A stretch of 64,000 bases of DNA from Pristionchus mayeri (Eukaryota; Nematoda; Chromadorea; Rhabditida; Neodiplogasteridae). Each line of letters begins with the position of its first letter. The first letter of the stretch is position 1. The stretch lies in the NCBI GenBank assembly GCA_036245805.1, contig BTRK01000001.1:4836001-4900000 (forward strand). Reading direction: 5' to 3'. Made by a program: the position numbers and the translations under genes. This document shows, piece after piece, positions 11,325 through 24,543 of this stretch. Below the pieces are notes generated by a model, which was not told where the DNA came from, did not search any database, and worked only from the letters and a program-made list of their open reading frames with translations.

Positions 11325-12538
11325 ATGACTCGACGTGCGCTCATTCTTCTCGCTGACGGAGCTGAGGAAATGGAGGTGATCATCACTTCGGACGTCCTCC
11401 GTCGTGCGGGCATCGAGGTGACGATCGAAATAATCGATAACCCCTCTACCGTATCGCTGAACCAATCGATAATCTCCCTCTTCAAAATGCCCTTCAACCG
11501 TATCCTCAGGTCACTCTGGGAGGTCTCTTCGGGAAGGAACCGATCACTTGTGCTCGCAAGGCTCGTATAAATCCCGATGCAGCAGTCGATGTGGCTGTAA
11601 ACGAGAAACATGACGTCATCATTCTCCCTGGAGGACAGCCCGGGAGTGATACACTCGCTAAGGTGATTACTGGGATTTATTTTTCAGGAAATTGAACGTG
11701 CTTTTCGGGTATGTTTCAAGTGCTCTTCATAATTCTATAGCTTATCACCAAGTTTTGAGTATCACACTCGAAAAAATACGTAAAATGGCTTGAAAATTAG
11801 AAATATTGGTAAACAGTGTAGGAAAGGTACGGTAGGGAGGAATACTGTAGGAAGGATACGGTAGAATAAGATATTGATTGCAGACAGCTAAGGTGGGTGA
11901 CATTCTCCGTTCGCAACACTCCTCTGGTGGCTACATCGCTGCCATCTGTGCTGCGCCCATAGCCCTGGCTGCCCATTCAATCCAGAAAGGAGCCACACTC
12001 ACTTCGTACCCTGGAGTGAGAAAAAGATTGGAGGAAGCAGGTAAGGAAAGAGGAATAATATCCTGACACACACGACCCAAGGACCGAAATAGTCTTCTCA
12101 TTACCCTCTCTTACTAGGCAGGCCTCATATTTCATTCATTACTGATTATCATCTTAATTTCATTCCAAACACTCTAGAGGGTAAGAGAGGCGAGAGAGTG
12201 TGTAATAGGAAGAGTGTCAGAAGACCATCATTAGGACGTCATTTTTCGGGTAATTCTGAACCATTTTAGGGTAGGTTTCAGATGTGGTTATCAGCTCTTG
12301 CACTATGTAAGAGATTTGAAATCTACCCGAACATTGCAAAAATTCCGCATCCAAAATTGTCGTAATCAGCATAGCATCCTCAGGCTACGACTACACGGAG
12401 GATCGTGTGGTCGTGGACGGAAAGCTGATCACTTCTCGCGGTCCCGGAACGGCATTTGAATTCGCGCTGAAACTCGTCGAGATTCTCGTGAGCCCCAAGG
12501 AGTCGAAGAAGATTTACGAGGCGTTGCTCCTTAAGTAG
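11325..12538 (+). CDS. djr-1: DJ-1/PARK7 homologue (DJ-1/PfpI family, glutamine-amidotransferase-like fold)
   Basis: Four exons, 11325-11417, 11510-11662, 11884-12040 and 12384-12538, join in phase to 185 residues, close to human DJ-1 (189). Landmarks in order: LADGAEEMEVI with the catalytic-pocket Glu at residue 17, ILPGGQPGS, the nucleophile motif AAICAAP with Cys104, and TSRGPGTAFEFAL near the C terminus. DJ-1 proteins protect against oxidative and glycation stress; nematode members (djr-1.1, djr-1.2) have methylglyoxal glyoxalase activity. I cannot say which nematode copy this is. The residue at human His126 is Tyr124 here (TSYPG). The first intron is only 92 bp and reads open, which could mislead gene finders. 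The gene ends convergently with the GT31 gene, 1.4 kb away. Confidence 0.95.
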
Positions 12539-13913
12539 GTCACTGAGAATGCTTGATCAAATTCACTCTATTTTGTCTGTACACATGGCTAATGAAGTAT
12601 TTGTGGATTGTGTGACTTGAATGCTGTCTGTTAAGAACGCTATAGCATGCTTCTGGGTTGGGTTAGACCACGCTCGAACCGTTCAAGCATCGTTACTCTG
12701 CTCATCTGATGTGATGGATTGCATAACGATGCAGCAAAAGAGAGAGAGATACAGAGAACTACTTGGTTTAGGCTCATCTTCCCTTGCAAGTATCCCGATC
12801 TTTACTTGGCAAACATTTATACTTTGACCTCGGGACTTGTCCAGTGGAAGATGTCAAAGAAAGCAACTGACCACTATGCAAGCTCTTCTTATCTTGTTTA
12901 TCCCTCCCTCTCTCCACTCTCCCTTTCGCCCCCCCCCCCCCCTTCCTGCCGTTCTTAGTGCCCTATGAGTAGTCACTAGTCCGTTGACACTGCTGGAGGA
13001 GAGAACGAGAGGGAGGGGGAGAGAGAGGGAAGAGGGAGAGGAAGAGAGGAGCAGGAAAGAGACCCCCAAGCGCAGTTGTGTGCAGTGTATTTGGCGGAGA
13101 TGCTGCGGGCGAAACTATTTATTAGTAGCCCCTCTCTCATTTCTCCCCAAATGGCCATCTTACTGATCATCCAAAAGCGAGCTACTATTTTTATTTCTTT
13201 TGTGGTCCACCCACTGCGCGTCTCCGAAGAAATATCCTTTTCCTAGACAACAAAATATATGAAGACGCATCGATATTTGCATTGAGAGCATCCTTACTAT
13301 AGAAATGCGAACTGGTCATCAGAATCTTTGAAGCTCATGAAATTATGTGTGCGTCTATTAGTATTATCAAGAAGTGTAGCAATACATTGTGCCGAATTGA
13401 TTTAGTATTTAATAATTGCACAAATCGTCTCTTAGTATTATTAATAAGCTCGGAAAAGTGCAGTGAGACTGATGCAAGCCGACCTCTGGACTGATCACAG
13501 TTCTTCGCAACGTTAAGGCACTTACCAATTGAAAATGTCCACGAGGATTTAGAAAATGAATCAAGGACGAGATGAATCTCTTTATCAATAAGATTATCGT
13601 CACAACTAGCTGCAATCTCGCAGGAATGGAATTAAGCTCTGAATGAAACCCAAATTATGCTAGCAAGAAAAGAGATGCAATTCAAATAATAAGTATTTTG
13701 CTTCTAGAAAGACCGTAAACACATGAAAATATGATCACGATAAATTCAATATGCGTGAAGGGGCAAGCCTACTTATTTCTACTATTATACAATTTACAAA
13801 AAAAATTGAATAAATCTCAGATAATAAATACAATGAGCTGAACTACTCTGTTAATTATCACAATGGCAGGTAATATCATTAGAGATCAGAGATCACCAAC
13901 TAATTTAGTGTTT
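12539..13913. other. Convergent intergenic region with a dispersed GA/CT-rich repeat
   Basis: No exon supported. A poly-C run lies near 12930-12943. About 12905-13165 is a dispersed repeat: the block from CTAGTCCGTTGACACTGCTGGAG to ATGGCCATCTT recurs inverted at about 39850-40105. The remainder is AT-rich and would hold the 3' UTRs of the two converging genes. Confidence 0.5.
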
Positions 13914-16900
13914 CTAAGTGGGAGGATATAGTCCGATAATGTCGGATGGGCCGAAACCATGAGCGGCGATCGTCTTAGACCTAAACAAGTATTTGATCAT
14001 TTCAAGTACTGATTTCTCTCACCAATCGATACTATGACTCGCGCTGCTCCAATAGGGAAAACCCTCGTTGTGCAGGGGCTCGATCGATAACTGAAATAAA
14101 ACAACCGTAACCCGTTGTGGTCTCAAAGCGATCGACTAAAGTAACACGATGGACTACAGTACCTGCTTCGCTAGGATGCCTGCATACACGTCATCGAAGG
14201 CGTAGAGTTGGAGGATGAGACTGCCTGAACGATAGCTTACGAAATCTAGCCACCGTAACCCGTTGACACCGCACCAAGTACAGTAATCCCTTAGTTACCG
14301 TAGTAGAATCTCTCGGCGGTGTGTGCCGATAGAAGGACGGCTCCTGCTGTGATGTACGGAGGATACGCATCGAAGGGATAGTCGGCGAGGGAAACCTGAC
14401 AAGGGGATTACTGTAGCATCATCTTCACACCAAAATCATTACGAACCTTTATCACCCTAGTCATCAAGTGCTCACATCGCAGTAACTACCGTGTCGCAGA
14501 GTTCCTGCCACACTCTAATTTGATACTGTATCTACCGTACCCTGTGCTTGTGTAGTCTGAATCTGAAGGGCGACGTCACCATCTTCCATCCTTCGTAGAG
14601 AGGTTCGTCCTCACGACGAAAAGAGAGCAATCGAATCTGAGAGTGGAAGGGAATTACTGACTCTATTCTACACAATCTTTTTGAGAAGAGAGAGAGAGCG
14701 TTTAATGGTTACCTCGTTCATCACACGTTCATAAAATATATTTTTCAAAACAATGTTGACAACATCAAGTTATTTTCTAATGGGCCCAGATATATCGGTT
14801 GAAGGACATGCGAACTTGGCAAGTGCATAAGCTAATTCGTCTATGGCACTGCCAACAATTTGCAGTAGGTATTATGAGATCTGAGTGAAAGAAAATATGC
14901 TTGGCACTAGCGAAAAATCGATTTCCTCCATAATTGACACACATGTAGTACTCGGTGAGTTTAGCTCAGGCGTAGCCTATTTAGTGTTCTAGATTACACA
15001 TTGAGAAATGCGCCGCACTTTAGTCCGAATATGTCAAATTTCGAAATTTATCATTTCGCTATCGATCAGAACGAGTTATATCTCTAAAAATGCGCAATAT
15101 CCAAGAAATCGAACCTATCAATTTTCATACAAGTTCGATAAAAGTTCTTGTGAAAAAACGCAAAATTCGAAATATTTTACCTTTGTTCAATTTTAGCTCG
15201 TTCAGATGGGTAGAGTTGGACCATTTTTATTCTTTGTATTTGTAGAGCTGGATACTAACTCACTAAAAAATTTAAATTAAAATCAAAAATAACATTTGGA
15301 GAAATCGGCTAACAACGGCCTGCAACTTGAAATAAAGTCAGTTTGTAATAAGCCATGGCCTACCGTAACCCAAAACGGAAATGGAAGGCAGGTGTTCTAC
15401 GGTTACCCTACACGGAGTACTCGATGAAGGAAATACAACAGAGTCAATAGAATTTCGAAACGCATCCTCGCGCGCCAGAGCGCTTATGTTAAAAAGCTAC
15501 CGTAATCTCTCGATTTGTTTTATCAGCGGCGCTCGCGCGCGCGCGGATGCGCATCGAAATTTATTTCATACTGGGGTATTTCTCTCATCGAGTACTCCGT
15601 GTAGGGTAACCGTAGAACACCTGCCTTCCATTTCCGTTTTGGGTTACGGTAGGCCATGGCCTATTACAAACTGACTTTATTTCAAGTTGCAGACCATTGT
15701 TAGCCGATTTCTCCAAACGTTTTTTAAAATTTAAATTTAAATTTTTTAATAATTAGTTAGTATCCAGCGCTACAAATACAAAGAATAAAAATGGTCCAAC
15801 TCTACCCATCTGAACGAGCTAAAATTGAACAAAGGTAAAATATTTCGAATTTTGCGTTTTTTCACAAGACCTTTTATCGAAATTGTATGAAAATTGGTAG
15901 ATCGATCTCTTGAATATTGCGCATTTTTAGAGATATAACTCGTTCTGATCGATAGCGAAATGATAAATTTCGAAATTTGACGTATTCGGACTAAAGTTCG
16001 GCGCATTTCTCAATGTGTGATCTAGAACACTAAATAGGCTACACCTGAGCTACACTCACCGAGTACTACATATATGTCAATTATGGAGGAATTCTATTTT
16101 TCGCTAGTGCCAAGCGTCTGACCAAAAATGCTCACTCACTCAGATAGTCTCTCTTATATTTATAAAAATGTATGAAGAATTGATCGCTTCTAACATCAAT
16201 CAGGATCTAACAAGAATCATCAGACCACAAATTTGGCAGGTTCACCCCTTTTCTTGTATAAGTAAAAATGTTTTCGGCATATTCATTCTTTTATTTTTCT
16301 GTTATCGGGCCCGCAGTCAAGTATCTATTGGAGATAGTTCCATGAACGAAATTAGGATGGTCCACGAAGCCACGAACTCACCGGGTCCCTACATTTTCCA
16401 TTCGTGTTCAAAAAGACAGGAACATAGCATAAGACGCATATGAACGAATCAATAATATTTACCCATTCACTCACCAGATTTCCCCTGCTGACCATGTAGT
16501 CGTCATCGATTAGAAGAGTCAAGGCAGAGGGACAAGAAGAAGAGAGAGGAGAGGCCGAAGAGAGCCAGAGGGAGAGACCGAACTAGAAGAGGTTGCATTA
16601 CTTCCCTCAGTTCAGACATATTATCGTCGCCACACTATAGAATAGATCGGAATGAAGGACATGATAATATGTTTTCCACTGATATGAAAACAAAAATTTG
16701 GACCTATCAACGTAATGCCACAATTTGTATCTTGTGCATTTGCCGTTTCGTCGAGCCTACGCTTATACAAACAATGCAAATTTTCCGATATTGAGGGAAT
16801 CGAAATATAATTTTTTTTTTTTTCAGAAATCAACGAACCTTTTTCCCATTGTTGTAGTATTGATCGAGAAAGTCCGTAGAGAGGAGGATGTCACTGGAAA

Positions 16901-18834
16901 TGGAAAGGTTCTCATATTTACTCTTTTATCTATGCCAATATAGATTGATGAGACCAGTAAAACACTGATCGATCCAGATGAAATTAACAGTCAGATATGA
17001 CCGCTCTCAATTTGCACGCTCTCTCTCTCATTGACAGAGGGGGAGACGAGGGAGCATTCAAATCTAGGAGAGTCTCCTCCTCCTATGGTTTTCTCCAACC
17101 AGTGATCAACCGGTGTTTGGCCAATGGTAACCACACTACTGGTTAACCACTGGTAAGGGAACTGGCCAAGCAACGGTTTCAAGAAACAAGAGTACTCTTC
17201 TCTTTCCGTACTCACTGATTCTCATCTGCCTCCTTCATCACTCTATTCGATATCGATAGATCAGCTGAGGCTGCCAGCACGAAAATGAATCTACAAAGAA
17301 TGCAATTGCATCATGTTTATTTTGATTCTCTACGACCGGAATATTAAACATGTTACAGGACTTTCACATTTGATGCATACGTGCATCACATAAGCACACA
17401 TGCTTGATTTTTCCATTTATTTTTTATACAGCGTACGAGAAATGCATTGGGGTGGCACATTCCCGTTACATTAGGCTGCTATCCGAAGCGCTCAATCACG
17501 AGGTGAAATTCTCAGCTTGGCAATGATCATATTCCAGAACCCCTATTTTGAGATACTCCCTCCTCCACTCACCGTATTCCCCATTCTCCCTCTCGTTCTT
17601 CTCTTCCCCACGTTCGTCTGATCGCCTCGCGCGCCTAAATTATTGATTTTATTTTTTTTGTAATTTTAAATAAAAAAAATTTTTTAAACAATACACACCT
17701 CAAAATTGCCGATGGCTGACTTGACGATGACTAAGAGGCGCTTCGACTGCGATACTTCTGCAAAAATTTAACACTTGTCAACGAAACAACCGGCATTTCA
17801 GGGCTTCAATCATTGGTCAATTGCAGCTACCTACACAACTTGTCAATGAAAGCATCTTTTCTCTCGCATATAAATTACGAAATTTCCGATGATTGTGTGT
17901 GTTTACGCATGCTCAGGCCAATAGGTGTAAAATATTACGGTCATTCCAATACCCCGACCTTGCAGTTTCGCGTTTCAGTATTGCTAAATAAGCTCGCGTA
18001 TTCCGGTGTGAGTAATGCGACCGACATTGATCTTTCAATGTGGAATTACACGTTTCACAAATAATACTAGTTTCGAGACATTCCTAAATGTTCAATACCT
18101 CTCGACTAGGCAGTATACTCACCCTGATATCCTCCCCTTCCGCAGTCTGGTGCCACTTCGATGCTCCGATTCCACGTATTAGGTAGATCACTACCCGGTG
18201 CCCTCCCACGAATCAACTCGTCCACCTTCAATCATTCGATAAGTACCGTAATCTGAGACTATCGTACAGTAGTCACTAGCATAGCTACACTTGATCATAA
18301 ATAGCTCCTCATGATCGAATCGATGGCTACTGTACATCGAAACTAAATTTTTGAGTAATGTACCTATTCCATTACCATAGCCATTCCACTACCGTACTTC
18401 TATCAATATCGATTACCCCTTGTATACCGTACCTTGACCTTGAGATGTACGTGAGGAGGCCATGTGAACTCAGCGAAGCTCGTAGTGAAGAAGTGATCGG
18501 AGAGACCTGAAAATAATAATAGTTTTATTGAATAATATTAGTAGAAGATAGCCGCGAAAGAACCCCGTATTTCAACGAAAAAGTTGGCCAGTCATTTTCC
18601 GTTTCACAGTCTCCTTATTTTCTTACATGCTCGGGGTAAAACAATACTTTGGGGAAATGCTTTTAAAAAAAGTAAAACAATAATATTATGTTAAAGCGAA
18701 AGAAGGAAATAAAACATAATAAAAAACTGACCCGAGCACCATAGCAGCATCATTGCAGCAGCCAGCAGCGTCGCCCATCCTCTTGATGCGCTGCGCAGAC
18801 TCCGCCCACTCAGAAGACGACCCAACTTGCTCAT
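13914..18834 (-). CDS. Family-31 glycosyltransferase (beta-1,3-galactosyl/N-acetylglucosaminyltransferase type)
   Basis: Thirteen exons (minus order): 18732-18834, 18433-18506, 18123-18225, 17699-17757, 17573-17634, 17216-17290, 16839-16893, 16475-16582, 14541-14636, 14299-14395, 14163-14224, 14023-14090, 13914-13980. All phases close, giving 342 residues. It is a type II Golgi protein: residues 20-34 form a signal anchor (WATLLAAAMMLLWCS). GT31 landmarks are LLVIVKSAIGNF, AREAIRRTWG, LLIDDDY (DxD-like metal/UDP-sugar site, D203-205), EGWKMVTSPFRFR, YPPYITAGAVLLS, FDDVYAGIL (288-295) and IAAHGF. Relatives include BRE-2, BRE-5 and SQV-2, so donor and acceptor sugars are open. Intron 8 hosts a 1.3-kb palindromic element. 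Broken copies of this gene lie at 55-62 kb. Confidence 0.9.
14871..16158. mobile_element. Palindromic foldback element (family member 1) in GT31 intron 8
   Basis: The two halves are inverted copies. The left terminus has CTTGGCACTAGCGAAAAA near 14900 and the right has its complement near 16095-16112. Inner blocks at 15008-15200 and 15820-16006 pair, and so do the near-perfect central arms around 15350-15430 and 15580-15660. Beyond the CTTGGCACT core, about 25 bp of outer TIR resembling TAT..AGA..CTGAGTGA is shared with the copies at 35 and 52 kb. No protein-coding capacity is evident; open frames over it mirror each other. Confidence 0.75.
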
Positions 18835-18844
18835 CGCTCCATTA

Positions 18845-18855
18845 CTGAAATGAAA
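18845..18855 (-). promoter_or_regulatory. Probable spliced-leader acceptor of the GT31 gene
   Basis: On the minus strand a pyrimidine-rich tract ending TTTCAG stops 10 bases before the GT31 start codon. No upstream exon fits it. In nematodes this arrangement marks a trans-splice site. The Kelch gene on the same strand ends 1.8 kb upstream, rather far for a typical operon. Confidence 0.5.
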
Positions 18856-20633
18856 GAGGAGAGGGGCATGACTCGCTGGATGAAATTACAGTGAAATAAA
18901 GTTAGGATGAAATGAAATTATAGTTAAAGGCGAGACTCAATCAGCCATGTTAATACACAGCTCGTACAACCCAGAGTTAGTTTAAAAATTCTCACACCTG
19001 AATCATGGCCCAGCCTCTTTCTATAAAAGAATCCTTTTTTCTATGAACAACTCTAACAACAACAGTTGGCGTGAGTCATCAATTGAATCTTCGTTGTACA
19101 CAATAATACGATTGATGAATCACGAATATATAATCATCTAGAGGAGTCCCTTTCCATTCTAGTATAAACAGAATCATCCCAATAATTTTGTTTCCTTTTT
19201 CTCACGTCCATTTGTAAAAAAATAATACGATTTATGGAGAAGATCATATTTAGTGTCCCTTCTCGTATTATTATAGTCCTATATCCCAATTATTTCCATT
19301 CCCTCAGATAGGCCGTAACCTTGATCGTATCCACACATTGCGCCTCCCAACCAATCGAGAGTAATCAATATATACTTCATTATACCGTAACCATCGCATG
19401 CTCTTCCGTGAGAATACGGTAGCGCATGAAACAGACAAACAATCGATCGATACAGGTGCAATGATTAAGGTGGAGGGAGAAACGACGAGTTACCAAGTCT
19501 ATGTACTATATACTAGCCTCTAGTATGGAAAGGGGGGAGAAGAAAAAGAGAGAAAAAGAAGGAGAAAGAGTGAAATGTGCGCATAGAAGTGATCAGTGAG
19601 ATGGTGTGGGGTGTATCTGAATTCGAACTGAGACTGAAGAGAGAAAAGAGGGAGAGGAACGATATAATAGGTGGCAAATAGATGGATAGTAAAGATGGGG
19701 GATTCTAAAAGCGGGAATGGAGAGAGACAAATGGTGTACAATCGATCGATACATTAAGAGAAGGACGGGGGAAATGTATAGTCACAGCTCGAATCAGAGG
19801 TGCAAAATGGTGTGATTGTGTGGGGGTGCAGGGAAAGGTTTGTACAGATATTATCGAATATGAGGACAGAGATAGGATAGGAAATTATTGATTTGCTAGA
19901 TACCGTAATCGGGAAAGGGGAGGAGTGAGGTAACCACTACGATAGGGTGATAGGTCGAGAAGGATTATTGATTGGGGAAGTCTCACCACCCAACACACTC
20001 TCTCGTCGGTTATACACAGTGAGAGAGCATTGAAAATGGAGAGAAAACATAGGAGAGGCCACAAAAACAAAGGCGAAACGATACAAGTAGGGCGAAACGG
20101 TAGGTCAAGCACACCACAAGATGCGGAGATACAAAGAGATACGGTAGACCTCACTTACAGTATCTCCAATGAACTCTGCACTAATACCAAGTTTGTTATG
20201 ATAGCACTAGAGAGGGGGGAGACCGAGTGAATTACGGGGGGGGGGGGGGGGGAGGAAGGAGGGAAGAGAAAAGAAGAACAACCGCGTACATTCTGAGCTG
20301 TGTAAGCTGCTTGCAAAAGTCGAAATAATCGGGGTTTGAATCACGAACGGAAGGAATAATAATGAAAGTGCGGATGACTAGTGTGGTGGTGGTGTGGGGT
20401 GTGGTGCGGCGAGTGTGTGTACAAGTGGCGAGGAATCCGGAGGCGACGTATACAAGTCGCGTTACAGTAATAATAATAATAATATCTCCCGGGAACGAAT
20501 CTGGTTAGACAGTGAACAAAAAACCGATAAGGGGACTATGAAGGGGAAGGGGGAGTACAAATAGTGATATGGGAGGGGAGAATGGAGAGAGGATGAGAGG
20601 GAGGGAAGGTCGATGAGACCAATCTTCCCTCAG
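18850..20633. other. Intergenic, low-complexity tracts
   Basis: Between the GT31 start and the Kelch stop. It contains G/A-rich stretches, a poly-G run at about 20237-20252, TGG/GTG repeats near 20385-20430 and a TAA repeat near 20467-20483. TACCGTA-type motifs are scattered. No exon supported. Confidence 0.5.
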
Positions 20634-23600
20634 TTACTTAGATGCGTCGCCGTGTCCGTTCTGCAATTCAATCATTATCAATAGCCTCAATGCGACTGCT
20701 GATGTATTTCTACAGTACCCCACTTCTTCCCAATCATATAGAAATCAAATGACCTACAGCACCCTCTACCGTACCCATACCTGACCTACAATACCCTCCT
20801 CTACCGTACCCATACCTGGGCCCATAATAACCTCCTCAACCGTACCCATAACTGGCCTACAGTACCCTCCTCTACCGTACCCCTCTCTCACCTCTTTAAC
20901 GGCAACAGTCTCCGACAGTGCCTCCTCCTCCTCCTCAGGCAGCGAACCGACAACTGCGGATTGCTGCCAATTGCGCCAGCCTGTCAGTTCTGAAAGCGAG
21001 GGGAGATGAATGGAGCATTATATCGGTCTCAAATTAATATTTTAAGCGACAAGGAAAGGGAGGGAAAATTAATGGATAATTGGATATATATATTTTTTTA
21101 ACCGGCACCGCGAAAACAGTCAAAATGGGTGAGCGTTAACTTTTTCGTAAAGGAGGTGAAACCGCAACCTTCTTGGAGATAAAACAAGTTACGATTATTT
21201 ATATTTTTTGCCTAATCGCACAGTCACAACTATCGCCTGGCAGAATTATCGATTAACTTCTTGTTATCATGAGACCAAAAACCGACAAGATGAAATTGTA
21301 ATTCGCGAACTATTGGATTTCAATTTAAAGAGCTCAAATACCACTGACCAGTCTCCATCAGCTCGATCGTATTGAGGAAGTGCGTGCCGTTGAATCCGCC
21401 GAGAACGTAGACAACGCCGCCTGAAGAGAAGAAGAGATCAACGATAAACTATTGTGAAAGCGTTAAACCTCTCATGAATACTTTTCTATGATTTTTCATC
21501 GATATCAAGGACACATTGTGATCAAATTCTTCTTAATTGGGATATTGCCACACTGAAACAGCGTCTCACGCCGAACTGTGTGTCAAACTTTCACTGACAA
21601 AGTCACCCAGCCGAAATCCCACATAATTTTTAATATTCTAGCCTAATCAGCGACTGAACAAGCGGTCTTAAGCTACAATATCTCCACTAGTCTCCCCTCC
21701 TCACCAGCGGTGGTCACAGCCTTCGTGTTGGCTCTCGGTGTGTTGAGGGAGGGACCGGGTCGCCACGTTCCGTTGGGATTGTCCAGGATCTGAATACATT
21801 TATTAACTTGATCTATCTACAGAACACTTTCATTTCAAGTGAAACTTTATAATTTTATAGAAAGAAAGAATTGTGCAAGCATTGCTCCAAGCGCAAACGC
21901 TCGTACTAAACCACAATAGTGCACCTCCAAACCACATGGTGTGTCTAGCGTGACATGATGCATATTAATTCATCCTTCCTATACCGTAACTCTCCTGGTA
22001 CCGTATCCTATCGATACCGCACTCCTGACTCTACCGTACCTCAACACTGGCGAGTGACTGCTGTCCATCGCTTCCTCCAATCACCATCAGCTGGTCTCTG
22101 TAGATGGCACAGGCACAACCTCGTCGAGGAGTACGAAGACGAGCCAATTGACGCCATGAATCAGTCTGCAAAGATCAAAGATCGACCCGAAAGAGGTCAA
22201 CAAATTCAGTACAAGCCTTAAGCCATAAATTTTACAGAGAATTTCTTGTAATTGACACCAGAGACGAATGCAATCGAGTCAGGAATTCTATTCATAGGAT
22301 ATCAAATACTCGAAACCTCAAAGGTCCAGTCATCAGCACTTTGAAAAACAATTAATTTGATTCCACCTCTATGGGCATTACACTACCAGTAGACTACCTA
22401 CCGTATCCATTGTCCTACCGTACCCATCCCCTACCATACCTTGGGATCGTATGCCTCTACGGTGTCAGTGCACGCCCATCGATCGCATCCTCCAGTAGCC
22501 ACCAGAAGACCCTTCCAAGCGATTACTCCCGCCTGCAACAATGAGAATATTGGGAGGTAGAATTAACCAGGCATAAATCAATTTCGGCAGTTCCCCACCG
22601 TTCAATCATTGACACATCAGATTATCCAGCACTTCAAATGTTATGATGTATTTTAAATAGAAGGGAGAAGCAAGAAATTAACTTTAAAAAATCCAATCAC
22701 CTATGACGAAACCAATTGGTTGGACAATGCAAACCAATTTCCATTTCCATAAGTTTCATGTTTCTTAGTCACTATGAGGGATGGAGTCAAGCAATATATT
22801 CAATTTTCTTGAAATTCTCGGTTCTCGAAAAATAATCCATACCTGATATCTTGCGATCTCCATGGGCGCCACACACGACCACTCGCCCGTCGATGGGTTG
22901 AATCTGCAATATTTTATTTTAAATTAGTTAATCACTTCTCGATCCTCTACGGTAACCCTACCGTACCTCTCAATCTCCTTGATTGGCAGAGAATCGTAAG
23001 TGCCGCCCACGGTGTACAGCAATTCGCCGAGTGCAGCGCAGCCTAAGAAAATAATCAATAATCGAGGTGATCTACTGCATTGTACTACCGTATCTGATGC
23101 TCACTACCGTAATCCTCCACCACTTCCCAGTTCTTCTCATCATTTGATTACCGTATACCCACTACAGTACTCCTCACCATTGTGACTCCTCGGCTTGTCG
23201 AGACTCTTGATCTTGGCCCACTTGTTCGTTTTCCTGTCGTAAACTTCACACGACTTGAGATCGTTCCCTCCGTTCGAACCAGCGATTGCGTACACCTACA
23301 ATTATCGGCTAGCATAAATTGATAAATTTAAAAATTTTTTCCCTACAGTGTGTCGATTAAGCCATGAGAAAACTTAATCGCAGCTAATGCCACATTCGCG
23401 AAACTGAAATCATGTCTTGTTTTCAAAATTACCATTTTTCGAACTCTACCGTACCTTTCCAGCCAGGACACTCGTGTCGAATCTTCCCCTTTCGTTGATC
23501 ATCGGGGAGAGAACAGACCACGAGCCAGATCCAACGTCGTACTCCTGGAGAAACGAGAATATTTTTTTAAGGAAAATATCTTAATTAGCATAGCAATCGT

Positions 23601-24543
23601 CATAACAAACGCATAAGTTATGTCTGATCATAGGTGGGCACCATCGAAGCCAGCTGTAAAACACTCCCGGTGTTTGGAAAATTTTGTCACGAAAACGATC
23701 ATTTACGATCACCCCCCCCCCTTTTTGACCCTAAACAACCCCGGTTTTCGATTTCCAGCTTCAACCCCCGCCCACCTATGTGTCTGATGATGAAAGACTA
23801 CATACACAAATTCCCTTTGTAACCGGTTTGCATGAAATGTGTTGTTACAAGTAGGCAAATGTCCGTTTCGATTTTCCGGTAAAAGTAAATGAATCATGAC
23901 TGGTTCGGACGTAGTTGATGAATATTCTAACAACCCTTACAACGACTATTCGGCGCATTCATCTGTCGGTTAGTGAGTGCAGGTAAAATATCCTCGCTCC
24001 CTCTCATATCCCTCTTGGTATTTCAATAACCCGTAATAATTTCAATCTACACTGAGAAGGTGATGCCAGAAATTTGCACACTAATCATAGGTTAGGTGAG
24101 GCTGGAGGCAATGCATGGAAGTGAAAGAGCTCTCTCCCTCTCTCTAACATATAGTGACATTTCAGTGACAGTCTCTCTCACCTCGACACTCCTGAGGCAG
24201 TCTCCTCTATCGTATCCTCCACAAACGATGATCTTCCCCGCGTTGAAGACTGCACCGATACCGGCACTTAAAAATAATTTTTAAGAAACGGGAAGGAAGA
24301 TCGATTAATGGCACAGCCATATCCCAGAATACATCCCACACCGTAAACCACAATCCGCCTGTCAGATTGTGCACGAGTTTCGAGCTCATTTCACAGCACA
24401 TTTCACAGCAGATAATCCACTCTACTCCTCACCGTGCTTCATTCATGGTGGCCAATGGTCTTCTCTGAGTTCCAGTGCATGAGACGAGTCTCGCCAGCAA
24501 TTGCGCCTTCTGAGGATCCACCGTAGACGAGGAGTGACCGTTG
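20634..24543 (-). other. BTB-Kelch gene, exons 20-31 (Kelch propeller and tail)
   Basis: Exons 24433-24543, 24182-24266, 23455-23544, 23178-23295, 22967-23042, 22843-22903, 22440-22532, 22040-22165, 21705-21789, 21349-21420, 20892-20989 and 20634-20660 (ends NGHGDASK then TAA). Six repeats with the double-Gly strand: IIVCGGYDRG, VYAIAGSNGG, LLYTVGGTYD, LLVATGGCDR, LMVIGGSDGQ and VVYVLGGFNG, each followed by a spaced Trp (GSWSVL, NKWAKI, GEWSCV, DSWRQL, GTWRPG, TGWRNW). Exon 20 also reads open in a false Kelch-like frame (LLVYGGSS) that hits a stop. The correct frame is set by phase and ends in RPLATMNEA. Confidence 0.9.

Noticed and set aside
11325..11570. 81-codon single-exon protein at the DJ-1 start
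   Set aside because: After GIE it reads into a 92-bp intron; the spliced form restores the conserved DJ-1 sequence.
15008..16006. Two mirror-image open frames beginning MRRTLVRI
   Set aside because: They are the two arms of the palindromic element, not genes.
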